A stretch of DNA of 64,000 nucleotides from Caballeronia sp. Lep1P3. GTDB lineage: Bacteria; Pseudomonadota; Gammaproteobacteria; Burkholderiales; Burkholderiaceae. This document shows positions 57,176 through 64,000 of this stretch, piece by piece. Under the pieces are notes generated by a model. That model did no database searches. It was not told where the DNA came from and was given only the letters and a program-made list of their open reading frames with translations. The position numbers were made by a program, and so were the translations under genes. The stretch is from positions 1,240,001 through 1,304,000 of the forward strand of contig NZ_CP084265.1 in assembly GCF_022879595.1 (NCBI RefSeq), read 5' to 3'. Positions within the stretch are counted from its first letter, which is position 1. Each line of letters starts with the position of its first letter.

Positions 57176-58399
57176 ATGAACAACGATATCCCCCACCTGC
57201 CCATTTACATGGATTACAGCGCGACGACGCCGATCGATCCGCGCGTGGTGGACAAGATGATTCCGTATCTTCGCGAGCAGTTCGGCAATCCGGCCTCGCG
57301 TAGCCACCAGTACGGCTGGGACGCGGAGCGTGCGGTCGAGGAAGCCCGCGAAAACGTCGCGGCGCTGGTCAACGCCGATCCGCGCGAAATCATCTGGACG
57401 TCGGGCGCGACCGAGTCGGACAACCTCGCCATCAAGGGCGCGGCGCACTTCTACAAGAGCAAGGGCAAGCACATCATCACGGTGAAGACCGAGCACAAGG
57501 CCGTGCTCGACACCACGCGCGAACTCGAACGCGAAGGCTACGAAGTCACGTATCTCGACGTGAAGGACGACGGCCTCATCGACCTGGAAAAGTTCAAGGC
57601 GGCGATCCGCCCGGACACGATCCTCGTTTCCGTGATGAGCGTGAACAACGAGATCGGCGTGATCCAGGACATCGAGGCGATCGGCGAGATCACGCGCGCG
57701 AAGGGCATCATTTTTCACGTCGATGCGGCGCAGGCCACCGGCAAGATCGAAATCGACCTGCAAAAGCTGAAGGTCGACCTGATGTCCTTCTCGGCGCACA
57801 AGACGTATGGGCCGAAGGGCATCGGCGCGCTCTACGTGCGCCGCAAGCCGCGCGTGCGCATCGAAGCGCAGATGCACGGCGGCGGTCACGAGCGCGGCAT
57901 GCGCTCGGGCACGCTCGCGACGCATCAGATCGTCGGCATGGGCGAGGCGTTTCGCATTGCGCGTGAGGAAATGGCGACGGAAAACGAGCGCATCCGCATG
58001 CTGCGCGACCGTCTGTTGAAGGGTTTGCAGGACATCGAAGAGGTGTACGTCAACGGCGACATGGAGCGCCGCGTGCCGCACAACCTGAACATCAGCTTCA
58101 ATTTCGTCGAGGGCGAGTCGCTCATCATGGCGGTGAAGGATGTCGCCGTGTCGTCGGGTTCGGCGTGCACGTCGGCCTCTCTCGAGCCGTCCTACGTGCT
58201 GCGCGCGCTCGGCCGCAACGACGAACTGGCGCACAGCTCGATCCGCTTCACGGTCGGCCGCTTCACGACCGAGCAGGATGTCGATTACGTCATCAACCTG
58301 CTCAAGAACAAGATCGCGAAGCTGCGCGAACTGTCGCCGCTCTGGGAAATGCACAAGGACGGCATCGACATTTCGACCATCCAGTGGGCCGCTCACTAA
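57176..58399 (+). CDS. iscS: Cysteine desulfurase IscS
   Basis: IscS takes sulfur from cysteine for cluster assembly. The 407-residue protein starts with the conserved [16 protein letters not shown]. The PLP Lys is in [13 protein letters not shown] and the catalytic loop Cys in [16 protein letters not shown]. The C-terminus [18 protein letters not shown] is the part that meets IscU. The start at 57176 is chosen over a TTG one codon before; CGGAG is at 57165-57169. Confidence 0.98.
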   Translation: MNNDIPHLPIYMDYSATTPIDPRVVDKMIPYLREQFGNPASRSHQYGWDAERAVEEARENVAALVNADPREIIWTSGATESDNLAIKGAAHFYKSKGKHIITVKTEHKAVLDTTRELEREGYEVTYLDVKDDGLIDLEKFKAAIRPDTILVSVMSVNNEIGVIQDIEAIGEITRAKGIIFHVDAAQATGKIEIDLQKLKVDLMSFSAHKTYGPKGIGALYVRRKPRVRIEAQMHGGGHERGMRSGTLATHQIVGMGEAFRIAREEMATENERIRMLRDRLLKGLQDIEEVYVNGDMERRVPHNLNISFNFVEGESLIMAVKDVAVSSGSACTSASLEPSYVLRALGRNDELAHSSIRFTVGRFTTEQDVDYVINLLKNKIAKLRELSPLWEMHKDGIDISTIQWAAH

Positions 58400-58435
58400 G
58401 CGACACGCGTCACGAACATACGGAGAGTTTGAATC

Positions 58436-58864
58436 ATGGCTTATAGCGACAAGGTTCTGGACCACTACGAAAATCCGCGCAACGTCGGCTCTTTCGCCAA
58501 GGACGACGACACCGTCGGCACCGGCATGGTCGGCGCGCCGGCTTGCGGCGACGTGATGAAGCTGCAGATCCGCGTCGGCGCGGACGGCGTCATCGAGGAC
58601 GCGAAGTTCAAGACTTACGGTTGCGGTTCGGCGATCGCGTCCAGCTCGCTCGTCACCGAGTGGGTGAAGGGCAAGACGCTGGATCAGGCGCTGTCGATCA
58701 AGAACACGCACATCGCCGAGGAACTGGCGCTTCCGCCGGTGAAAATCCACTGCTCGATTCTCGCGGAAGACGCGATCAAGGCAGCGGTCGCCGACTACAA
58801 GCAGCGCCACGGCGCGGCTGCGCCGCAAGCGGAAGACGCGCAGGCGAAGCAGCAGGCGGCGTAA
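58436..58864 (+). CDS. iscU: Fe-S cluster scaffold IscU
   Basis: IscU (142 residues) is the scaffold on which [2Fe-2S] clusters are built. The three Cys are in [25 protein letters not shown] and [12 protein letters not shown], with Asp in ACGD. The chaperone motif LPPVK, recognised by HscA, is at about residue 99. The C-terminal 20 residues are an Ala/Gln-rich extension missing in E. coli. Confidence 0.98.
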   Translation: MAYSDKVLDHYENPRNVGSFAKDDDTVGTGMVGAPACGDVMKLQIRVGADGVIEDAKFKTYGCGSAIASSSLVTEWVKGKTLDQALSIKNTHIAEELALPPVKIHCSILAEDAIKAAVADYKQRHGAAAPQAEDAQAKQQAA

Positions 58865-58982
58865 GCGGGACGTCCGGTCCGGACGCACGGAACAGCAGTA
58901 CGGCACAGTGCGGCAGCAGCGCCGCCCGAGCAGGGCGGGCGCGCTGCCCGAGAGAGATTTGAGCGCGAGAGACGCGACGACT

Positions 58983-59306
58983 ATGGCAATCACGTTGACG
59001 GAGAAGGCGGCACAACACGTGCAGAAGTATCTGACGCGGCGCGGCAAGGGCGTGGGCCTGCGCCTGGGCGTGCGCACGACCGGCTGCTCGGGTCTGGCCT
59101 ACAAGCTCGAGTATGTCGACGAACTGGCGGCGGAAGACACGGTGTTCGAATCGGCGGGCGTGAAGATCGTCGTCGATCCGAAGAGCCTCGCCTATCTCGA
59201 CGGCACCGAGCTCGACTTCGCGCGCGAAGGGTTGAACGAAGGATTTCGCTTCAACAATCCGAACGCGAAGGACGAGTGCGGCTGCGGCGAATCGTTCCGC
59301 GTCTGA
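58983..59306 (+). CDS. iscA: Fe-S cluster assembly protein IscA
   Basis: IscA (107 residues) is an A-type carrier for [4Fe-4S] clusters. The three Cys are in [13 protein letters not shown] and ECGCGESF, all conserved. The ATG at 58983 ([13 protein letters not shown]) is the family start; the open frame before it is Arg-rich and non-coding. The gap after iscU is 118 bases, and a terminator-like hairpin follows the gene. Confidence 0.97.
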   Translation: MAITLTEKAAQHVQKYLTRRGKGVGLRLGVRTTGCSGLAYKLEYVDELAAEDTVFESAGVKIVVDPKSLAYLDGTELDFAREGLNEGFRFNNPNAKDECGCGESFRV

Positions 59307-59336
59307 CGCGAACGGCGCCGGCGGTTTCGGCAAAAG

Positions 59337-59358
59337 AGGCGGCGCGGGCCGCCTTTTT
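59337..59358 (+). terminator. Hairpin terminator between iscA and hscB
   Basis: A 7-bp GC-rich stem (59337-59343 with 59348-59354) with a 4-base loop is followed by TTTTC. It lies 30 bases after iscA and 66 before hscB. It should lower expression of hscBA-fdx-iscX compared with iscRSUA. Confidence 0.7.
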
Positions 59359-59423
59359 CGTTCTCGCCGGGTGATCGCCTGCTTCCCGCTTCGTCCGCGC
59401 ATCCTGAATCTACTGACAACGTC

Positions 59424-59951
59424 ATGGCAACGCTCACCGACAGCCACTTCGATCTCTTCGGCCTGCCGCCGGTTTTCGCCGTCGATCAGCACGCGCTCGA
59501 CGACGCCTACCGCACCGTGCAGGCGCAAGTGCACCCCGACCGCTTCGCCGCTGCCGGCGATGCGCAGCGCAGGCTCGCGATGCAATGGGCCACGCGCGCG
59601 AACGAGGCGTATCAGACGCTGCGCGATCCGCTGAAGCGCGCGCGCTACATGCTGTCGCTGCGCGGCATCGACGTGGGCGCGGAGAGCAACACCGCGATGG
59701 AGCCAGCGTTCCTCATGCAGCAGATGGAATGGCGCGAAAATATCGAGGATGCGGCGGCGGCCAGGAATATCGGCGCGCTGGAAGCACTGCTCGACGAATT
59801 GCGCGACGAAGAGCGCGTGCGCTTCACGAAACTCTCCGCGCTGATCGACAGCCACGCCGATCAGGCCGCGAGCGAAGCGGTGCGCCAGCTCATGTTCATC
59901 GAGCGCGTCGCGCATGAGATCGGCGCGCAGATCGAGCGGCTCGAAGGCTGA
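59424..59951 (+). CDS. hscB: Fe-S cluster co-chaperone HscB
   Basis: HscB (175 residues) is the J-type co-chaperone that brings IscU to HscA. The N-terminal J domain has HPD in [16 protein letters not shown] and [18 protein letters not shown]. The C-terminal helical domain [15 protein letters not shown] binds IscU. It is the first gene after the intra-operon hairpin. Confidence 0.97.
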   Translation: MATLTDSHFDLFGLPPVFAVDQHALDDAYRTVQAQVHPDRFAAAGDAQRRLAMQWATRANEAYQTLRDPLKRARYMLSLRGIDVGAESNTAMEPAFLMQQMEWRENIEDAAAARNIGALEALLDELRDEERVRFTKLSALIDSHADQAASEAVRQLMFIERVAHEIGAQIERLEG

Positions 59952-59989
59952 CGAGAAAACACGCCGCACACAACCCCACAAGACCAACG

Positions 59990-61855
59990 ATGGCTTTACT
60001 GCAAATCTCAGAACCCGGCATGGCGCCCGCGCCGCACCAGCGGCGCGTGGCGGTCGGCATCGATCTCGGCACGACGAACTCGCTCGTGGCCGCGGTGCGC
60101 AACAGCGTCCCCGAAGCGCTGCCCGACGAAGATGGCCACACGCTGCTGCCGTCGGTCGTGCGTTATCTGGAAAAGGGCGGGCGGCGCATCGGCCGGATCG
60201 CGAAGGAAGAAGCCGCGACCGACCCGCGCAATACGATCGTCTCCGTCAAGCGCTTCATGGGCCGCGGCAAGAGCGAAGTGGAAGGCGCGGAGAACGCGCC
60301 CTACGATTTCGTCGATGCGCCCGGCATGGTGCAGATACGCACCGTCGATGGCGTGAAAAGCCCGGTCGAAGTGTCGGCGGAGATTCTCGCGACGCTGCGC
60401 TACCGCGCGGAAGACACGCTCGGCGAGGATCTCGTGGGCGCGGTCATCACGGTTCCCGCTTATTTCGACGAAGCGCAACGCCAGGCCACGAAAGACGCCG
60501 CGAAGCTCGCGGGCCTCAACGTGCTGCGCCTGCTCAACGAACCGACGGCGGCCGCGATCGCATACGGTCTCGACAACGCCGCCGAAGGTCTCTACGCGGT
60601 CTACGACCTGGGCGGCGGCACCTTCGACCTGTCGATTCTCAAGCTCACGAAAGGCGTGTTCGAAGTGCTCGCGGCGGGCGGCGATTCCGCGCTCGGCGGC
60701 GACGACTTCGACCACGCGCTCTATCGGCATGTGCTCGCGCAGGCGGGAGTGCAGCCGCAAGCGCCGCAGGACGTGCGGCTTCTGCTCGATCGCGTTCGCA
60801 CCGCAAAGGAAGCGCTGTCGTCGGCGAGCGAAACGCGCGTGCAGGCCACGTTGTCGACGGGCGTGCAAATCGATGTCGCCGTGTCCGAAGCGCAGTTCGC
60901 CGCGCTCGCCGAGCCGCTCGTCGCGCGCACGCTCGGGCCGACGAAAAGGGCGCTGCGCGACGCGAAGGTGACGCCCGCCGATATCAAGGGCGTGGTGCTC
61001 GTCGGCGGCGCGACGCGCATGCCGGTCATCCGGCGCGCGGTCGAGGCGTTTTTCGGCCAGCCGCCGCTCGTCAACCTGGACCCCGATCAGGTCGTCGCGC
61101 TCGGCGCGGCGATTCAGGCCGATTTGCTCGCGGGCAACCGTCGCGGAGAAGGCGACGACTGGCTGCTGCTCGACGTGATTCCGCTGTCGCTCGGCGTCGA
61201 GACGATGGGCGGCCTCACCGAGAAGATCATCCCGCGCAATTCCACGATTCCGACCGCGCGCGCGCAGGACTTCACGACCTTCAAGGACGGCCAGACCGCC
61301 ATGGCGATCCACGTCGTTCAGGGCGAGCGCGAACTGGTCTCGGACTGCCGCTCGCTCGCGCGCTTCGAGTTGCGCGGCATTCCGCCGATGGCCGCGGGCG
61401 CCGCGCGCATCCGCGTCACGTATCAGGTCGATGCGGACGGTCTGTTGTCCGTGTTCGCGCGCGAGCAGACGTCGGGCGTGGAGGCGTCGGTGGTGGTGAA
61501 GCCGTCCTACGGCCTCGCCGACGACGACGTCGCCCGCATGCTCGAAGAGAGCTTCAAGACCGCCGAGACCGACATGCGCGCCCGCGCGCTGCGCGAGGCG
61601 CAGGTCGAGGCCGACCGGCTGATCGAGGCGACGCACGCCGCGCTCGCCGCCGACGGCGAGCTGCTCGACGACGCCGAACGCGCACGGATCGAAGCGCTCG
61701 CGGCCGAACTCGCGGGCATCGCGAAGGGCGAATCGGCCGGGCAGATCGAGGACGCGACCAAAGCGCTCGCCGCCGCCACCGACGAATTCGCCGCGCGCCG
61801 CATGAACAAGAGCATTCGCCGCGCGCTCGCCGGCCGCAAGCTCGACGACGTCTGA
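59990..61855 (+). CDS. hscA: Fe-S cluster chaperone HscA
   Basis: HscA (621 residues) is a specialised Hsp70 that frees the cluster from IscU using ATP. The ATPase domain has [47 protein letters not shown] and [16 protein letters not shown]. The substrate-binding domain begins at about residue 395 with [20 protein letters not shown]. It is 38 bases after hscB. Confidence 0.97.
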   Translation: MALLQISEPGMAPAPHQRRVAVGIDLGTTNSLVAAVRNSVPEALPDEDGHTLLPSVVRYLEKGGRRIGRIAKEEAATDPRNTIVSVKRFMGRGKSEVEGAENAPYDFVDAPGMVQIRTVDGVKSPVEVSAEILATLRYRAEDTLGEDLVGAVITVPAYFDEAQRQATKDAAKLAGLNVLRLLNEPTAAAIAYGLDNAAEGLYAVYDLGGGTFDLSILKLTKGVFEVLAAGGDSALGGDDFDHALYRHVLAQAGVQPQAPQDVRLLLDRVRTAKEALSSASETRVQATLSTGVQIDVAVSEAQFAALAEPLVARTLGPTKRALRDAKVTPADIKGVVLVGGATRMPVIRRAVEAFFGQPPLVNLDPDQVVALGAAIQADLLAGNRRGEGDDWLLLDVIPLSLGVETMGGLTEKIIPRNSTIPTARAQDFTTFKDGQTAMAIHVVQGERELVSDCRSLARFELRGIPPMAAGAARIRVTYQVDADGLLSVFAREQTSGVEASVVVKPSYGLADDDVARMLEESFKTAETDMRARALREAQVEADRLIEATHAALAADGELLDDAERARIEALAAELAGIAKGESAGQIEDATKALAAATDEFAARRMNKSIRRALAGRKLDDV

Positions 61856-61882
61856 CACCATCCCAAGCATTCACGGAAAACC

Positions 61883-62224
61883 ATGCCTCAAATCGTTGTG
61901 CTGCCTCATGTCGAGCTTTGTCCGGACGGCGCGGTGATCGACGCCGATGTCGGCAAGAGCATCTGCGACAACCTGCTCGAACACGGCATCGAAATCGAGC
62001 ACGCGTGCGAGAAGTCGTGCGCGTGCACGACTTGCCACGTCATCATCCGCGAGGGCTTCAACGCGCTCGAACCGTCCGGCGAGGACGAGGACGACCTGCT
62101 CGACAAGGCGTGGGGCCTCGAGCCGGCATCGCGGTTATCATGTCAGGCACTGATGCCCGCCGAGGATGACCTCGTGGTCGAGATTCCCCGGTACTCCATC
62201 AATCACGCCAAAGAAAATCACTGA
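61883..62224 (+). CDS. fdx: Isc-type [2Fe-2S] ferredoxin
   Basis: This 113-residue adrenodoxin-like ferredoxin gives electrons for cluster assembly. The ligands are in [15 protein letters not shown] (C-x5-C-x2-C), with the last Cys in [29 protein letters not shown] is the acidic surface that meets partners. It is 27 bases after hscA. Confidence 0.97.
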   Translation: MPQIVVLPHVELCPDGAVIDADVGKSICDNLLEHGIEIEHACEKSCACTTCHVIIREGFNALEPSGEDEDDLLDKAWGLEPASRLSCQALMPAEDDLVVEIPRYSINHAKENH

Positions 62225-62238
62225 CAGGAGGCTCGCCC

Positions 62239-62436
62239 ATGAAGTGGACAGACACGCAGGAGATCGCGATGGCGCTCACCGACGCGCATCAGGATGTCGA
62301 TCCGCAATATGTGCGTTTCACGGACCTGCACCGCTGGGTGACCGAACTCGACGGTTTCGACGACGATCCGCAAAGCTCAAACGAAAAGATCCTGGAAGCC
62401 ATTCAGGCGGCGTGGATCGAAGACGCGGATTACTGA
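62239..62436 (+). CDS. iscX: Fe-S cluster assembly protein IscX
   Basis: IscX (65 residues, YfhJ) is a small acidic protein that binds iron and IscS and slows sulfur transfer. The family sequence [17 protein letters not shown], then [13 protein letters not shown] and [15 protein letters not shown], is clear. A good AGGAGG site lies 11 bases before. It ends the isc operon with a strong terminator behind it. Confidence 0.97.
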   Translation: MKWTDTQEIAMALTDAHQDVDPQYVRFTDLHRWVTELDGFDDDPQSSNEKILEAIQAAWIEDADY

Positions 62437-62760
62437 TTCGCCCTGCACCTGTTTCACCGGCGGCGGCCCTCGAAAGAGCGCCGCCGTTTTTCATTTGGCG
62501 CACCCGATCGCGCATTCGCACAACCGCGAATTCTTGACAGAACTTGACGCCGCGCGCGTTGTTCGACGTTTCCCCGCGGCTTAAAATCGCGCCCGCTGCG
62601 CGCTGGCAGACATCGTCAGCCGCACGTCCACTACGCCCGGACGCCATGAGCCGCGCGTCCATGCTTCGCATTGCAAACGAATTTGACATTTCCGCGCCGA
62701 GGCCGCGCGCGGCCGCCCGCTCGTGCGGGCGTTCCGGGGCGTTCATTCAAGGAGAAGTAC
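62437..62760 (+). other. Intergenic region between iscX and the molybdenum hydroxylase
   Basis: This 324-base stretch holds the isc terminator and then about 260 bases that should contain the promoter of the following gene. TTGACA at 62534-62539 is a candidate -35 box, but I found no convincing -10. No gene is visible. Confidence 0.5.
62461..62491 (+). terminator. Rho-independent terminator of the isc operon
   Basis: A 7-bp outer stem (62461-62467 with 62480-62486), a one-base mismatch and a 3-bp inner stem closed by a GAAA tetraloop are followed by TTTTT. It is 24 bases after the iscX stop. Confidence 0.85.
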
Positions 62761-64000
62761 ATGGGGAAATCCGGCCTGTCGCGTCGCGGCTTTCTGAAGG
62801 CGGGCGCGCTCGCGGGCGTGTCCGTATTCATTGCGCCCCTGGGCAGCCGCGCTTTTGCGGCGCTATTCGAAGAGAAGATTCTCACGCCCATCGAGCGCGA
62901 TGCGGCGAGCGGCTATCCGAAGTTCCGCATCGACGGCATCGCGAAAGTCACGGGGGCGAAAGTGTTCGCTCGCGACATCCGCGCGAAGGACATGCCGCAT
63001 TGGCCGCAGCAGCAGTCGCACGCGCTGATTCTGCGCACGACGCTCGCGGACCGCGTCTACGAAGGCATCGATCTTTCGTCGCTCGGCGAGGCGCTTTCGC
63101 CCGATCGCATCGTGACGGCGGACGACCTCGCGCGCGACAAGCTCGCGTTCCCCGCGTTCTACGGCGACGACATGCTTCTGCCCGCCGGCAAGACGCCCGC
63201 GTACCTGGGTCAGGCGGTCGCGCTGCTGATTTATCACGACTTCGCGCGCTTCCGGCTCGCGAAGGACAAGCTCCAGTTCCGCGACGGCGTCATCCGTTAT
63301 GGCGAGCGCACGCCGCTTGGCGAGCGCGATCCGTGGGCGTCGTTTCGCTTCGTGCGCGTCGGCGGCAAGACGCCGTTCGACGACGACACGTTCTCCAGCA
63401 TGAAGGATTCGCCGCTCTTTCCGCACATGATGAAAAAGCGCGAGCCGGTCTGGGCGGACGCCGACGAACACGGCAAGCTCGACGAGCAGGGCATGTTCCA
63501 CGCGCAGGCCATCGCCGATGCGCTCGATCATCCGCCGGCGGAATGGCTCGTCGTGGATCGCGAGTACAAGACGCAATCCGTCGATACAGCCGCGCTCGAG
63601 CCGGACAACGCGAACTGCTGGTACGACGCGGCCACGCAATCGCTGCATATGGTCGTGCCGACGCAAGGGCCGTATGAAGTCGCGCAGAGCGCGCTCGAAA
63701 TGGCGGCCAAATCGCATTTTCCGGTGAAGAACCTGTTCCTTCACCCGTGCTACACGGTCGGCTACGGCTCGAAGGACCATTACAACGTGCCGTTCTACGG
63801 CCTGGTCGCGGCGATGTACGGCGACGGCCGCCCGGTGCGCCTCGCGTTCGACCGTTTCGAGCAGTTCCAGTCGTCGCTCAAGCGGCACGCGTTCGACATG
63901 CGCTACCGCATGGCGGTCGATAAGAAGACCGGCCGCATTCAGGCGTTCAAGGGCGATCTCGTCGCGAACGGCGGCGGCCGCTGCAACTTCTCGCCGTCCG
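62761..64000 (+). CDS. Molybdopterin-binding subunit of a xanthine dehydrogenase family enzyme, 3' end cut
   Basis: The frame is open from the ATG at 62761 to the window end (413 codons seen). It begins with a Tat signal (LSRRGFLKAGALAGVSVF), so the folded cofactor-bearing protein should be exported to the periplasm. The first domain shows RIDGIAKVTGAKVFARDI, as in aldehyde oxidase/xanthine dehydrogenase large subunits, then VDTAALEPDNANCWYD and PTQGPYEVAQSALEM from the molybdopterin-binding part. AAGGAG lies at 62750-62755. The active site Glu would lie beyond the window. The substrate cannot be named. Confidence 0.87.
   Translation, partial: MGKSGLSRRGFLKAGALAGVSVFIAPLGSRAFAALFEEKILTPIERDAASGYPKFRIDGIAKVTGAKVFARDIRAKDMPHWPQQQSHALILRTTLADRVYEGIDLSSLGEALSPDRIVTADDLARDKLAFPAFYGDDMLLPAGKTPAYLGQAVALLIYHDFARFRLAKDKLQFRDGVIRYGERTPLGERDPWASFRFVRVGGKTPFDDDTFSSMKDSPLFPHMMKKREPVWADADEHGKLDEQGMFHAQAIADALDHPPAEWLVVDREYKTQSVDTAALEPDNANCWYDAATQSLHMVVPTQGPYEVAQSALEMAAKSHFPVKNLFLHPCYTVGYGSKDHYNVPFYGLVAAMYGDGRPVRLAFDRFEQFQSSLKRHAFDMRYRMAVDKKTGRIQAFKGDLVANGGGRCNFSPS

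Noticed and set aside
59914..62169. 751-codon plus-strand frame over hscA and fdx
   Set aside because: It is a second frame of hscA with Arg/Ala composition and no domain. It also crosses into fdx.

Overview
The window is GC-rich chromosomal DNA from a beta-proteobacterium of the Burkholderiaceae, most like Caballeronia, Paraburkholderia or Burkholderia. The 16S sequence, the gene order tpiA-secG-tRNA-Leu(GAG)-nuoA-N-DUF2818, the isc operon next to a low-molecular-weight phosphatase and the presence of DUF2863 and DUF3563 genes all point there. Almost every base is housekeeping or core-metabolism DNA. I see no insertion sequence, prophage, integrase or CRISPR array. Genus assignment is inference, since no search could be run.

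Layout. 1-3505: the 3' part of pnp, a PIG3-type quinone oxidoreductase and tpiA. 3586-19716: secG, tRNA-Leu, the complete 14-gene complex I operon nuoA-N and a DUF2818 gene overlapping nuoN. 19767-21036: a Nudix hydrolase and a DUF1178 protein. 21110-30157: two convergent acyl-CoA operons. The plus-strand one holds two acyl-CoA dehydrogenases and a MaoC hydratase. The minus-strand one reads 3-hydroxyacyl-CoA dehydrogenase, crotonase, histidine phosphatase, APH-family kinase, ACAD11-like dehydrogenase and a GST. 30226-37764: an aminotransferase, a PIN protein, yaaA, an M14 peptidase, a secreted lysine-rich protein, a CbiM-like membrane protein, a LuxR-type regulator and a DUF2863 protein. 38076-43662: a complete rrn operon (promoter, boxA, 16S, tRNA-Ile, tRNA-Ala, 23S, 5S, terminator). 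43763-49727: a LexA-boxed imuA-imuB-dnaE2 mutagenesis cassette. 49732-53528: an RmlD-like protein, a copper chaperone and CueR-type regulator, a DUF3563 micro-protein, a DUF305 protein, a small secreted protein and rlmJ. 53791-56423: 3-hydroxybutyrate dehydrogenase, patatin and a tyrosine phosphatase. 56496-62436: iscRSUA-hscBA-fdx-iscX with tandem IscR boxes. 62761-end: the start of a Tat-exported molybdenum hydroxylase.

How the parts work together. Complex I and the Isc system are linked, because Isc builds the Fe-S clusters of NuoB, E, F, G and I. The rrn operon and PNPase belong to RNA metabolism. The most distinctive locus is 23929-30157. There a kinase and a dehydrogenase that correspond to the two halves of mammalian ACAD11 are encoded as separate neighbouring genes, with a crotonase, a 3-hydroxyacyl-CoA dehydrogenase and a phosphatase in one operon. 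This looks like a bacterial route for breaking down 4-hydroxy (or similarly hydroxylated) acyl-CoAs through a phosphorylated intermediate. That function is inferred from family resemblance and gene order.
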